Below are positions 50,907 through 60,122 of a stretch of DNA of 64,000 bases, in pieces; positions within the stretch are counted from its first letter, which is position 1; every line of letters begins with the position of its first letter. The position numbers and the translations under genes were made by a program. Source of the DNA: G963667675 sp965249215. Its GTDB lineage: Bacteria > Chloroflexota > Dehalococcoidia > Lucifugimonadales > UBA3495. The stretch spans positions 372,001 through 436,000 of the forward strand of contig CBDFLN010000002.1 in NCBI GenBank assembly GCA_965249215.1, written 5' to 3'. Below the pieces are notes generated by a model, which saw only the letters and a list, made by a program, of their open reading frames with translations, was not told where the DNA came from and ran no database searches.

Positions 50907-52280
50907 CTAGCGAAGTGCCATCGCCTTACGGACCGCATACCAAGGCTTTCTGTTGAACCGGCGGCCGAGGCCCCGCTCGATCTCGCGCCACTTCCGCTCG
51001 TCCTCATCTGTGACGAACGTTACCGCCTCGCCGGAACGGCCCATCCTGCCGGTCCTGCCGACGCGGTGGGTAAAGAGCTGCTCCGAGTCAGGCAAGTCAT
51101 AGTTGATAACCTGGCTAATACTTTCGAAGTCCAGGCCTCTGGCCGCCACGTTGGTTGCCACCAATATTGACGCGCCGCCGGAGCGGAAGTCCTTCATAAC
51201 TCGCTCACGCGCGCTTTGGCTTAGGTTGCCTTGCAGTCCCCCCACCGGGTAGTCCAACGACTCCAAGCGTCTTGCCAGCACCTTGACGCCGCGTTTGGTC
51301 TTGCAAAAGACTATGACCGGGCTTCCGTCTCTCCCGTCCAGCAGCGTTCGCAGAGCATCCAGCTTGTCAGCCTTCTGAATGGTGTAGACCAGGTGGTCAA
51401 CGGAAGGCGGCGCCTGCAGTCCTGCGTCCAATTCCACCCTTGCAGGCTTGCGCAGGTGCTTCGCAGCTGTCTGCTCGACCCACTGGGGCATGGTTGCGGA
51501 AAAGAGCGCTGTCTGCCGCTCCTTGGGGGTTCGGCCGATTATGGATTCGACGTCCGGGGCGAATCCCCTGTCGAGCATTTCGTCCGCTTCGTCCAGCACA
51601 AGAAATTGCAGGGAACTCAGGTCCAGGGTGCCCTGGCGTAAATGGTCCAGCGTCCGCCCGGGAGTGCCAATGACTATGTGCGGTCCGTTCCTTAGCGCCG
51701 AATACTCCGGCTTCAAAGGCCGGCCGCCGTACAGTAGCGTCACTCGGAGCTGCTGTGGAGCAGCCAGGGCGTCCACTACTCCGGCGACCTGTATGGCCAG
51801 TTCACGGGTAGGCACAAGTACAAGCGCCTGGACCTGCCGTATGGCCGGGTCACACCGCTCCGTGAGGGGCACGGCGAACGCCAGCGTCTTTCCGGACCCC
51901 GTACGCGCCTGGCCGATCAAGTCTCGTCCATCAATGAGCAGAGGGATAGCCTTTGCTTGGATAGGCGTGGGCTTCGATATGTTCATCCGCGAAATCGCCT
52001 GCTTGGTGGTAGCCTTTAGAGACATCTCACTAAACACAGGACCATCCGGTAGGGAGCTATCGACGGCTTGCCTGCCGGCAGTAGACGATATTCGCGCGTT
52101 GGTCTTGACCGCCGGCAAAGGTCGATGTCGACGGGTATTGAAGCATGGGCGGCAATACACTGCCTTACCCCGGCGGGGCGGGAAAGAGAGGGTTGTGGAT
52201 GTGCCGCAGTCGGCGCAAACGGCTTGGTGGCCGGTGCGGTTGGCTGGGCGCAAGCGGGGTGGCGATGAGCTATAAGGCAT
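50907..52280 (-). CDS. DEAD-box RNA helicase with N-terminal zinc ribbon
   Basis: A 457-residue ATP-dependent RNA helicase. Residues about 21-47 form a zinc ribbon (CADCGTSTTLSFPPRRGKAV, then YCRPCF). The helicase core has the Q motif (KPTPIQAKAIP), ARTGSGKTLAF (I), PTRELAIQV (Ia), LDEADEMLDRGF (II, DEAD), FSATMP (III), VIFCKTKRG (IV), VATNVAARGLDF (V) and HRVGRTGRMGRSG (VI). The tail is short and basic-poor. Likely roles are ribosome assembly or RNA decay. Divergent from typA across 225 bases. Confidence 0.93.
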   Translation of the reverse strand: MPYSSSPPRLRPANRTGHQAVCADCGTSTTLSFPPRRGKAVYCRPCFNTRRHRPLPAVKTNARISSTAGRQAVDSSLPDGPVFSEMSLKATTKQAISRMNISKPTPIQAKAIPLLIDGRDLIGQARTGSGKTLAFAVPLTERCDPAIRQVQALVLVPTRELAIQVAGVVDALAAPQQLRVTLLYGGRPLKPEYSALRNGPHIVIGTPGRTLDHLRQGTLDLSSLQFLVLDEADEMLDRGFAPDVESIIGRTPKERQTALFSATMPQWVEQTAAKHLRKPARVELDAGLQAPPSVDHLVYTIQKADKLDALRTLLDGRDGSPVIVFCKTKRGVKVLARRLESLDYPVGGLQGNLSQSARERVMKDFRSGGASILVATNVAARGLDFESISQVINYDLPDSEQLFTHRVGRTGRMGRSGEAVTFVTDEDERKWREIERGLGRRFNRKPWYAVRKAMALR

Positions 52281-52410
52281 ACGAGAACGGACTCTCCAAT
52301 CTAGAGTGGCAACACAGGTGAATCAGCAGGGGAGCGAACAAGAAGAGGAGGGCAGAGGGACAGTCCGTTCTTGTGTCAAACCTTTGTGCGTTATCCGAGC
52401 GTGCAGATAG

Positions 52411-52485
52411 ATTATAGTCCAAAACACTAGAAACCGCTAGGCCGTACCATATATTGAGGCAATGATTTCATCCTCCTGCTATTAT
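52411..52485. promoter_or_regulatory. divergent promoter region for helicase and typA
   Basis: For typA, TGC-TATTAT (52477-52485) is an extended -10, 20 bases before the TTG start. For the helicase, TATAAT occurs on the minus strand at 52416-52411 with a weak -35. The remaining stretch to 52281 shows no further signal. Confidence 0.45.
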
Positions 52486-52505
52486 AGTATCAGGGGTGAT
52501 TACAT

Positions 52506-54344
<1,839 letters not shown>

Positions 54345-54388
54345 CATCGCCCTTCCGACCCCCCCCGTCCCCCGCCCCCCAACCCGTC

Positions 54389-54408
54389 ATTCCCGCGCAG
54401 GCGGGAAT
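54389..54408 (+). terminator. hairpin after typA (dispersed palindrome)
   Basis: ATTCCCGC and GCGGGAAT pair around GCAG, 45 bases after the typA stop. It has the look of a REP-type element rather than a classical terminator, as there is no T-run. Confidence 0.45.
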
Positions 54409-54523
54409 CTCACCCCAACGGCCCTACCATCCATCCCCTCCCGTTCACCCTGAGGGAAATCGAAGGGCGAACAACCCCGCATGGACGCAACCTGCTGGCG
54501 GTTATTGGGAATAAGCATTGACC

Positions 54524-54787
54524 CCGCGCACCTCCCTTCGACCACCACTGGATGCCCCCCCCGGACTGTGACTCCGGTTAGGAGCTCCCACAACGCCCGC
54601 AGTATCCCGTTTACCGTTGCTTCCTTCCGGACCTGGAGGGGTTCACAGGACTACGCCGCGTGGGATCCAACCTTCTGCGCCGCCGTCTCGAAAACTAGGC
54701 CCATTGGCGCCGCCCGGGGGAGGAATTCGGCCCCGCTATAGCGAATTGCAAGTGCAGGGCACCGCTAGCTCCCCGTCTAACGTGTCC
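54524..54787 (-). ncRNA. signal recognition particle RNA, large type (copy 2)
   Basis: A second copy of the RNA at 50519, of the same length, in the same orientation, and including flanking sequence on both sides. The Alu domain (TTAGACGGGGAGCTAGCGG, then TGCCCTGCAC) and S domain (TCCAGGTCCGGAAGGAAGC, with the canonical AGGTCC) are intact. The terminal helix is weak: the 5' strand CACGTTAG against 3' GGTGCGCGG has at least one mismatch where copy 1 is perfect, and the promoter is poorer. It is either a second functional SRP RNA or an early-stage pseudogene. Confidence 0.85.
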
Positions 54788-54916
54788 TGCCTCCCTATCG
54801 TGGTGGGCGAGCCATATCTAAGCGTCAAATATTTAGTTTTTTGTCTAACCGCCATCATGTTGCCCCAATACATCGGGTTAGTCCGTTCCTCTTCCCAAAT
54901 TGCCTTGAGAAGGAAC

Positions 54917-54945
54917 TTGACGTTCCTAACTAAGCTTGCTATACT
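54917..54945 (+). promoter_or_regulatory. strong promoter with overlapping palindrome
   Basis: TTGACG (54917-54922), exactly 17 bases, then TATACT (54940-54945). The -35 sits in GGAAC-TTGAC-GTTCC (54912-54926), an inverted repeat similar to but one base longer than the GAAC-N4-GTTC LexA box of Gram-positives. Confidence 0.65.
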
Positions 54946-54974
54946 ATCTATAAGTAAGAATTAGGAGGATAATG

Positions 54975-55484
54975 ATGGTTGGACCAAAACGGATCACGGG
55001 ATTTATGGCCCTGGCGAAGCAAATTGTAAGGGATGAGCCAGGACTCACGGCTCAAGAAATCTATTCTCGGGCAGACAAGTACGCTAGGCAAACCAATATC
55101 CGATTGAGCGCGTCCTCTACTCCGGAAGCATCTTTGGTCGCGACACTTCACAAGACCCATCGGGAACACGGTTTGAAGAGGGAAATCGGGAGAGACGGGA
55201 AACTACGCTATTTCCCTGAAGGGCAAGGAGCCGCCGACAACCCCCTGCCCACCGCAATCGACGAGCGACCAGTTAGTTTAGTTGGGCAACCTCCCCACGA
55301 TGCGACGGATCGGCACCTAAATGCCGCCGCCAACGATGGTAATTGTTGTATTGATCTGCCGTCTAAGGATCAAGCAATAGTGGAAGCGTTAGTGGGCCGA
55401 GGTAAGTATGCCGACTTACACGAGGCCCATCGCAGCTTGGTGTCGAAAGGATTAGATGCGTTGCTTTCGAATCTACAGACTTAG
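54975..55484 (+). CDS. HARE-HTH-like winged-helix protein
   Basis: A 169-residue protein. Residues 1-80 (AKQIVRDEPGLTAQEIYSRA, TPEASLVATLHKTHREHGL, REIGRDGKLRYFPEG) resemble the HARE-HTH or related winged helix found in restriction endonucleases and chromatin proteins. A polar linker leads to a C-terminal segment (SKDQAIVEALVGRGKYADLHEAHRS) that resembles a ribbon-helix-helix, with a ParD-like look. AGGAGG lies six bases before ATG 54975; ATG 54972 is also possible. It is driven by the strong promoter at 54917. Probable DNA-binding regulator; no target is known. Confidence 0.6.
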   Translation: MVGPKRITGFMALAKQIVRDEPGLTAQEIYSRADKYARQTNIRLSASSTPEASLVATLHKTHREHGLKREIGRDGKLRYFPEGQGAADNPLPTAIDERPVSLVGQPPHDATDRHLNAAANDGNCCIDLPSKDQAIVEALVGRGKYADLHEAHRSLVSKGLDALLSNLQT

Positions 55485-55809
55485 AACGAATATTCCCGGT
55501 CTGGCAGGGTTAGCAGCCCGTTCGTGGTGAGGCTCTCGAACCATTCGAACGGACTGCCCTCTAGCGGGCTTTGGGCGAACGGAGAATCGAACCGCCATTC
55601 AGCGATGTTGGACTATTAGTGCTGCGCTCTTTGGGTGGAAGCAAAAGCGATATTTGAAACCGTCGTCCGCCTGTACCACTCCCCCGTCAGGTTCTACTCA
55701 GCTAAATTCGACTCGGCCTATCTAGTCCCAGGCGTAGCAAACGCTAAAAGCAAACGGAACCGCCGGTGTTGGCAAGTTCGGTTTCACCAGAGAGCTGCTT
55801 GAACGGCAT
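55485..55809. other. intergenic region with a tRNA-like fragment
   Basis: No gene is supported. On the minus strand, GGCGGTTCGATTCTCCGTTCG near 55590 resembles a T-arm and acceptor end, but no acceptor 5' strand or anticodon arm fits, so it is at best a tRNA relic. Confidence 0.3.
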
Positions 55810-56358
55810 TTAGGGTCCCTCGCAAAGCATCTTGTTGAACTGCTGCATGCGGGCATCGAATGCCGGCCCGTGCAACTCCAGCGGCCCGCCTTGTTCAATG
55901 GCAGCCCACCACTGAAGCCACGGAACAGCTTCGTCAATAAGCCCATGGGATAGTGGAACAGAATGAATCATGTCGTAGACGAACCCTACGATGGAGTTGA
56001 CGACCTTCTTTTCCGGGTCTTTACCATCTTTCTCCAGGGCAGCTTTCGCGGCCTCTCTGTCGTATCCGTGATTGCGCAGATATCCGCAAGCCGATTCCAG
56101 CGCTGGCCCTGGGTCTTCCGGAAGACCGTCAAGCGCCAGACGTATTTGAGCATATTCCGGGGTACACCACCAGATTTCTTGTGGCTTCGATGTCTTGGTT
56201 GGGATGCCGAGACAGGATCGAATATAGTCGGCTTCTCTCTCAGTCACCGCGGGCATTTTCGCGAGTGGGTCACCATCATCGCCGTTGCAGGCACTCAGGA
56301 TTACCACAACAAAACCAACGACGACCAACAATGGCATGGTAGCCTTGCCTAAATTCAT
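55810..56358 (-). CDS. lipoprotein of unknown function (second of a pair)
   Basis: A 182-residue protein with a lipoprotein signal peptide (MPLLVVVGFVVVILSACNGD; lipobox LSAC near residue 24). The mature part carries three Cys (SCLGIP, WWCTPEY, SACGYL) and two Trp-rich segments (EIWWCTPEY, VPWLQWWAAIEQ). It starts within the stop of the upstream lipoprotein gene (ATGA), so the two are coupled. No family is recognised. Confidence 0.65.
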   Translation of the reverse strand: MNLGKATMPLLVVVGFVVVILSACNGDDGDPLAKMPAVTEREADYIRSCLGIPTKTSKPQEIWWCTPEYAQIRLALDGLPEDPGPALESACGYLRNHGYDREAAKAALEKDGKDPEKKVVNSIVGFVYDMIHSVPLSHGLIDEAVPWLQWWAAIEQGGPLELHGPAFDARMQQFNKMLCEGP

Positions 56359-56900
56359 CTGTATTTCTCGCAGACTATTTCCAGCACCATAAGCGCCCTG
56401 GCGTGGTTGGCTTCTTTTACGATGGCTTGGTCAGCCGATTTGGATGAGTAGTCCCACTCCTCTCGCGGTTTGCCAAGCTTCCATTCCAGCCAGGCTTGAT
56501 AATCTTCCCAGCCATCAACTGCCCAGCCGAGGTCCTCGTATTGTTCTAGCGTAGGCGGTCCAGCGGGGTCCGTCACCCCGTAGTCAGCATACAAAGTGGC
56601 AGCGTACCCTGCATACGAATTGGCATCGTCAAGCGAATCCTCTGCGTAGCCGTATAGGTTCCTGCCCATCCATCCGACTTTAAAAGGGACTTCAACACCC
56701 TCAGGGGGTGGGTGGAACCACAAGTCGCAAGCCTGGGCCCGTTCTGCTCGCGTGGCGTCCCAGCGTCTGACGCTGTATCGGTCGAACAATTCGATCACAA
56801 CAGCTATTTCCTCCGGCTGGGGCGTGGGCATGACCGAGGGGTCAGCAGCGTTGCAGGCCAAGAGCAGCGGGACCGCCAATAGGAAGACCAATCTGCGCAT
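56355..56900 (-). CDS. lipoprotein of unknown function (first of a pair)
   Basis: A 181-residue secreted protein. I start at ATG 56900, behind AAAGGA, since it places a clean signal MRRLVFLLAVPLLLACNAAD with lipobox LLAC at the N-terminus; the frame extends to 57314 without such a signal. The mature part is Trp/Tyr-rich (GWAVDGWEDYQAWLEWKLG), with further Cys at QACDLW and EIVCEKY. It overlaps the next lipoprotein by four bases. Confidence 0.65.
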   Translation of the reverse strand: MRRLVFLLAVPLLLACNAADPSVMPTPQPEEIAVVIELFDRYSVRRWDATRAERAQACDLWFHPPPEGVEVPFKVGWMGRNLYGYAEDSLDDANSYAGYAATLYADYGVTDPAGPPTLEQYEDLGWAVDGWEDYQAWLEWKLGKPREEWDYSSKSADQAIVKEANHARALMVLEIVCEKYR

Positions 56901-57216
56901 CGCGATTCCTTTCCTGGCTTGCTGTTTAGATGCCCCTGCCGGCGGGGCGAACAGGGACAGAAAGTTGATTGTCAATGAGAGCCGTAGGTCCGGACACATG
57001 GCGATAAAAAGAGCCCCCTCCCGGCGCAGGATCGGGCGTCTTTGCACAAGCCACCGGAATTCCACAAGTCGTCCATGGGGCACGGAGCCGCCCTCCTTGC
57101 CCCATGGACTTGTTGGTGGAAAACCCGCTTGCTCAAAGGGCCGAGAGAGCATCACAGAACTTGTTGGGGCGCAACCAACCAATTGCGCGCAACGTGCGCC
57201 GGCGTCCACCGGACGG
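56901..57216. other. intergenic region with one strong hairpin
   Basis: No gene. ACAAGTCGTCCATGGGGC (57062-57079) and GCCCCATGGACTTGT (57098-57112) form a long hairpin with a 3-base bulge, probably a terminator for the protease unit transcribed from the right. Confidence 0.45.
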
Positions 57217-57711
57217 CTAATCCCGTTGGGGTACGGTTTGCTTCCGGCGTATACCGTGCCTGATGCCAGATAGGCCATACGCCATAGGCAAACGGTACCC
57301 CATGGAACCTTCAATCATGGAGCGGATGTCCCCAATCGTCGCCTCAGAAGCCCGTTCCACGACGCTGCCCCCGCGCTCGACTTCGATGTTCAGGCTGTGC
57401 CTATCTAGCAACAGCATACCCACCAGCGGGGTGCTGCCCGTAGCATCGGACTTGATATGTCTCGGTTGGCCGTCCCACAGGACTGTAACGTCGTGGACTT
57501 CGAAGGTCACCTCGTCGTCGTTGGCCAGGAGCGCTCTGCCTATGTAAGCGAAGGGCAGCCCCAACTCGGTCACCAACGCAGCCGGCAAGGTAAGGAAGCC
57601 GCTGTAGCCGGTGTCTATGACGGCTTCGATGTCCTGGGTTTGCCCCTCCGGGCCTTGTAGCGAAATGGCCACGACTGCCTCATAGGCGTCGTTCACCACG
57701 CCCTGGATCAC
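57217..57711 (-). CDS. clan AA aspartic protease (retropepsin-like)
   Basis: A 164-residue protein with VIDTGYSGFLTLPAALVTEL at residues 32-51, where DTGYS is the DTG(A/S)x active-site motif of clan AA bacterial proteases. After a flap-like segment (DEVTFEVHDVTVLWDG), LVGMLLLDRHSLNIEVERGG is the closing pattern. The last 45 residues or so go beyond the fold and look less conserved. It overlaps the upstream partner by four bases (ATGA). Related in fold, not closely in sequence, to the protease at 8846. Confidence 0.8.
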   Translation of the reverse strand: MIQGVVNDAYEAVVAISLQGPEGQTQDIEAVIDTGYSGFLTLPAALVTELGLPFAYIGRALLANDDEVTFEVHDVTVLWDGQPRHIKSDATGSTPLVGMLLLDRHSLNIEVERGGSVVERASEATIGDIRSMIEGSMGYRLPMAYGLSGIRHGIRRKQTVPQRD

Positions 57712-58025
57712 TCCGTCCCCCGCAGGGACCGTGCTCCAAAGCTACGCAGGGCCCTATACCCCACCCGCTCGCACAAGACGTTAACGGCGTTTGGTCGTAT
57801 CTCCCGCAGGCGGTCCACAGCAATGGCCTCGCCGTCTGCTATTGCCCAACTCCCGCTGTCCACGTCTATGGCGACGATCTGCCCGTGGTGGTCGGCTTCG
57901 ACCTGCCGGCGGATGTCCCGCTCGTATAGCTCTTTACCGAGGCGGGCGGTTTCTTCCCGTGGGCGGCGCGCATTCGCCGCGGTTCCCTCTCCCTGTGTTT
58001 GCGCCGGGGTATCTTTATCGCTCAT
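57708..58025 (-). CDS. DUF5678-like small protein, partner of the aspartic protease
   Basis: A 105-residue protein. An N-terminal polar stretch is followed by KELYERDIRRQVEADHHGQI, VAIDVDSGSWAIADGEAIAV, then a helix (DRLREIRPNA) and the strand VLCERVGYRALRSFGA. This layout, with HxGxxVAID and a final xRVGxxxxxxxG, occurs in many bacteria directly upstream of clan AA proteases. The ATGA overlap shows strict co-expression. Upstream is a direct repeat GCAGTAAA-GCAGTAAAA (minus strand, near 58060-58080) lying before a TATCAT -10. Confidence 0.65.
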   Translation of the reverse strand: MSDKDTPAQTQGEGTAANARRPREETARLGKELYERDIRRQVEADHHGQIVAIDVDSGSWAIADGEAIAVDRLREIRPNAVNVLCERVGYRALRSFGARSLRGTE

Positions 58026-58290
58026 CGGAAGCTCTCTCTAGACATGTTTCTACCAATGATATTTTACTGCTTTACTGCGGTTCCCGGCAATGAAACAGCT
58101 CCGCGCACGGCATATCGCCCCACGATACCCCCTCCCTACTGACACTTGCCCCTTGCCTTCTCGCGTGACTGCCCCTACCCTGTTACTAGGCGGGATCAGA
58201 CCCGCCGCCGGCAGTCCCGCCGGGATGGGAAGAAATGAGCGAAAATGGTGGGGAAACCAAAATTGCCACCCGTCTCCGGACGCCCCGCCA

Positions 58291-58320
58291 AAATGGAACG
58301 AAATGGTACAAAATGGTACA
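58291..58320. repeat. three tandem 10-bp repeats upstream of galU
   Basis: AAATGGAACG, AAATGGTACA and AAATGGTACA follow each other at 58291, 58301 and 58311, and related AAATGAGCG and AAAATGGTG units occur at 58233-58250. The period equals one turn of the helix. The rest of the 440-base gap 58026-58467 has no gene. Confidence 0.7.
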
Positions 58321-58467
58321 GAATTGGAATTGCTGCCCTCGCCCAATGTATCAAAGTGTCCCAGAATGTTCCAGGTTGTCCCGGTACACAAAAGACCCCG
58401 GCAGGTTCATGCCTACGTGCCGCGTTCCAGAGCCTATGACGGGATGGGCGCTGCCGGAGGGGCCTGA

Positions 58468-59352
58468 GTGAAGATTAGGAAAGCCGTCATCCCCGCCGCC
58501 GGACTGGGCACCCGCTTCCTGCCCGTGACCAAGTCCCTGCCCAAAGAACTGCTGCCCATCTTGGACAAGCCCATGCTCCAGTACGTGGTCGAGGAGGCCG
58601 TCGAGGCCGGCGTAGAGCAGGTCATAATCGTCACCTCTCCCGGCAAGGAGTCCATCGCCTCTTACTTCCAGCCCCAGCCCGACCTGGAACGCCGCCTGAA
58701 CGAATCGGCCGCCCCGGACCTGCTGGCCAAGGTCCAACACGCCGCCAACCTGGCCGACGTTTCCTTTGTCATCCAAGAGCAACCCCTGGGCCTCGGCCAC
58801 GCGGTCTTGACCGCCAAAGATGCCGTAGGCGACGAACCCTTTGTCGTGATTCTGCCCGACGACATCATCGCCCATACACCCGGCGCCGTGGCCCAGATGA
58901 CCGCCGTCGCCGACCAACTGGGCGGGGGCGTCGTCGCTGTGGAGCCCACTCCCTGGGAACTAGTCCACAACTACGGTGTTGTAGATGCGACCGCTGAGGA
59001 GCAGGAACGGGTCCACCGTATTAAGGGCCTCGTGGAAAAGCCGTCCCGGGAAGAAGCCCCTTCCAACCTGACCGTAGTCGGTCGCTACGTTCTGCCCCCG
59101 GAGATATTTGACTGCTTAGACCGCACCCCCCCAGGGGCCAAGGGCGAAATCCAGTTGACCGACGGCCTGCGGCTGTTGCTGGACAGCCACAAACTATTTG
59201 CCTACGAGTTCCTGGGAAAACGCTACGACGGCGGCAACCCCCTGGGCCTGCTCCAAGCCTCGCTGGAGTTTGCCTTGGCCCGGGACGATACCCGCGCCGC
59301 CGCTTCCGCTATATTGGACAGCGCCCAACAGCAAGCCGCCGAGGTGTTGTAA
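58468..59352 (+). CDS. galU: UTP-glucose-1-phosphate uridylyltransferase
   Basis: A 294-residue nucleotidyltransferase making UDP-glucose for cell-envelope polysaccharides. Signatures: KAVIPAAGLGTRFLPVTKSL with the GxGTR loop, PKELLPILDKPMLQYVVEEA, EQPLGLGHAVLTAKDAVGDE, VILPDDII (metal-binding Asp), GLVEKPSREEAPSNLTVVGRY and KGEIQLTDGLR. GTG start with GGAGGGG six bases upstream. Length is typical. Confidence 0.95.
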   Translation: MKIRKAVIPAAGLGTRFLPVTKSLPKELLPILDKPMLQYVVEEAVEAGVEQVIIVTSPGKESIASYFQPQPDLERRLNESAAPDLLAKVQHAANLADVSFVIQEQPLGLGHAVLTAKDAVGDEPFVVILPDDIIAHTPGAVAQMTAVADQLGGGVVAVEPTPWELVHNYGVVDATAEEQERVHRIKGLVEKPSREEAPSNLTVVGRYVLPPEIFDCLDRTPPGAKGEIQLTDGLRLLLDSHKLFAYEFLGKRYDGGNPLGLLQASLEFALARDDTRAAASAILDSAQQQAAEVL

Positions 59353-59387
59353 CACCCATGCCAGACTCTAAACAAACCCTTCCAATT

Positions 59388-59517
59388 GTTCGGACGCCCG
59401 CCTTCAGTCCGTGGCTCGGATGCCCGCCTTCAGTCCGTGGTTCGGACGCCCGCCTTCAGTCCGTGGTTCGGACGCCCGTCTTCAGTCCGTGGTTCGGACG
59501 CCCGTCTTCAGTCCGTT
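59388..59517. repeat. five tandem 26-bp repeats
   Basis: Units of GTTCGGACGCCCGCCTTCAG plus TCCGTG start at 59388, 59414, 59440, 59466 and 59492, with a few substitutions (GCCTT to GTCTT in the last two). Two copies of GTGGTGAGGCTCTCGAACCA follow (59517-59562), and then the GGCCTTCGACAAGCTCAGGC palindrome. The array is head to tail without spacers. Confidence 0.9.
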
Positions 59518-59614
59518 CGTGGTGAGGCTCTCGAACCACCTGTGGTGAGGCTCTCGAACCATGAACGTACTGGCCTTCGACAAGCTCAGGCCGAACGAGA
59601 GAGCTAACAGTTAA

Positions 59615-60109
59615 ATGACCCTAAACAGTAAAGACGCCCGCCTCGAGAACCTGAACGCCGCCCGGGGCCAGCTGCTGGACCTGCTCGCGGGCATGGACTA
59701 TTGCCTGGACTGGAAGCCCGAGCCGGCAGATTGGTCGGTCCGTCAGGTCACTTACCACCTGTTGGAGAGTCCTCCCGGCGGTATCCACCATGTCATTTGG
59801 GGCGCTGTCTCCGGGGAACTGGAAGATTTCGAGGTATCGTCCGGGGTGGACAACATCACTCCGGAGCGGTCGAGCCGCGATCTGGAGCAAATCGTGGAGG
59901 ACGTAGACTGGTTCTTCACCGCCGCACAGGAAGCCTTGGAAGCCGCAGGCGACCAGGATTTACAAGAGAGGTCTGTAGTGGCCCGCGACCCGGCTAGCGG
60001 CGTCGACCACCCTTTCACCCTCGGGGGCTTCTTCGAAGTCATGTTAGGCGCTCATTGGAACGAGCACCTGGCACAGATCAGGGCCCTGCGCGACGCCCTG
60101 GGAATGTGA
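59615..60109 (+). CDS. DinB-family four-helix protein
   Basis: A 164-residue protein of the DinB/YfiT metal-dependent fold. The typical pattern is present: an N-terminal helix (LENLNAARGQLLDLLAGM), WSVRQVTYHLLESPPGGIHH with the first metal His in YHLLE, and GAHWNEHLAQIRALRDAL near the C-terminus with the remaining His residues. Such proteins act as thiol-dependent transferases or remain uncharacterised. No partner gene is evident. Confidence 0.8.
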   Translation: MTLNSKDARLENLNAARGQLLDLLAGMDYCLDWKPEPADWSVRQVTYHLLESPPGGIHHVIWGAVSGELEDFEVSSGVDNITPERSSRDLEQIVEDVDWFFTAAQEALEAAGDQDLQERSVVARDPASGVDHPFTLGGFFEVMLGAHWNEHLAQIRALRDALGM

Positions 60110-60122
60110 CCGGACTGCAGCC

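Noticed and set aside
55570..55620. tRNA on the minus strand
   Set aside because: Only a T-arm-like GGTTCGATTCTCC is recognisable; the D-arm, anticodon arm and acceptor 5' strand do not fold.
59386..59607. ORF with repeated peptide (FGRPSSVRGSD)
   Set aside because: The peptide repeat is only the translation of the 26-bp tandem repeat; there is no ribosome binding site and no conserved end.
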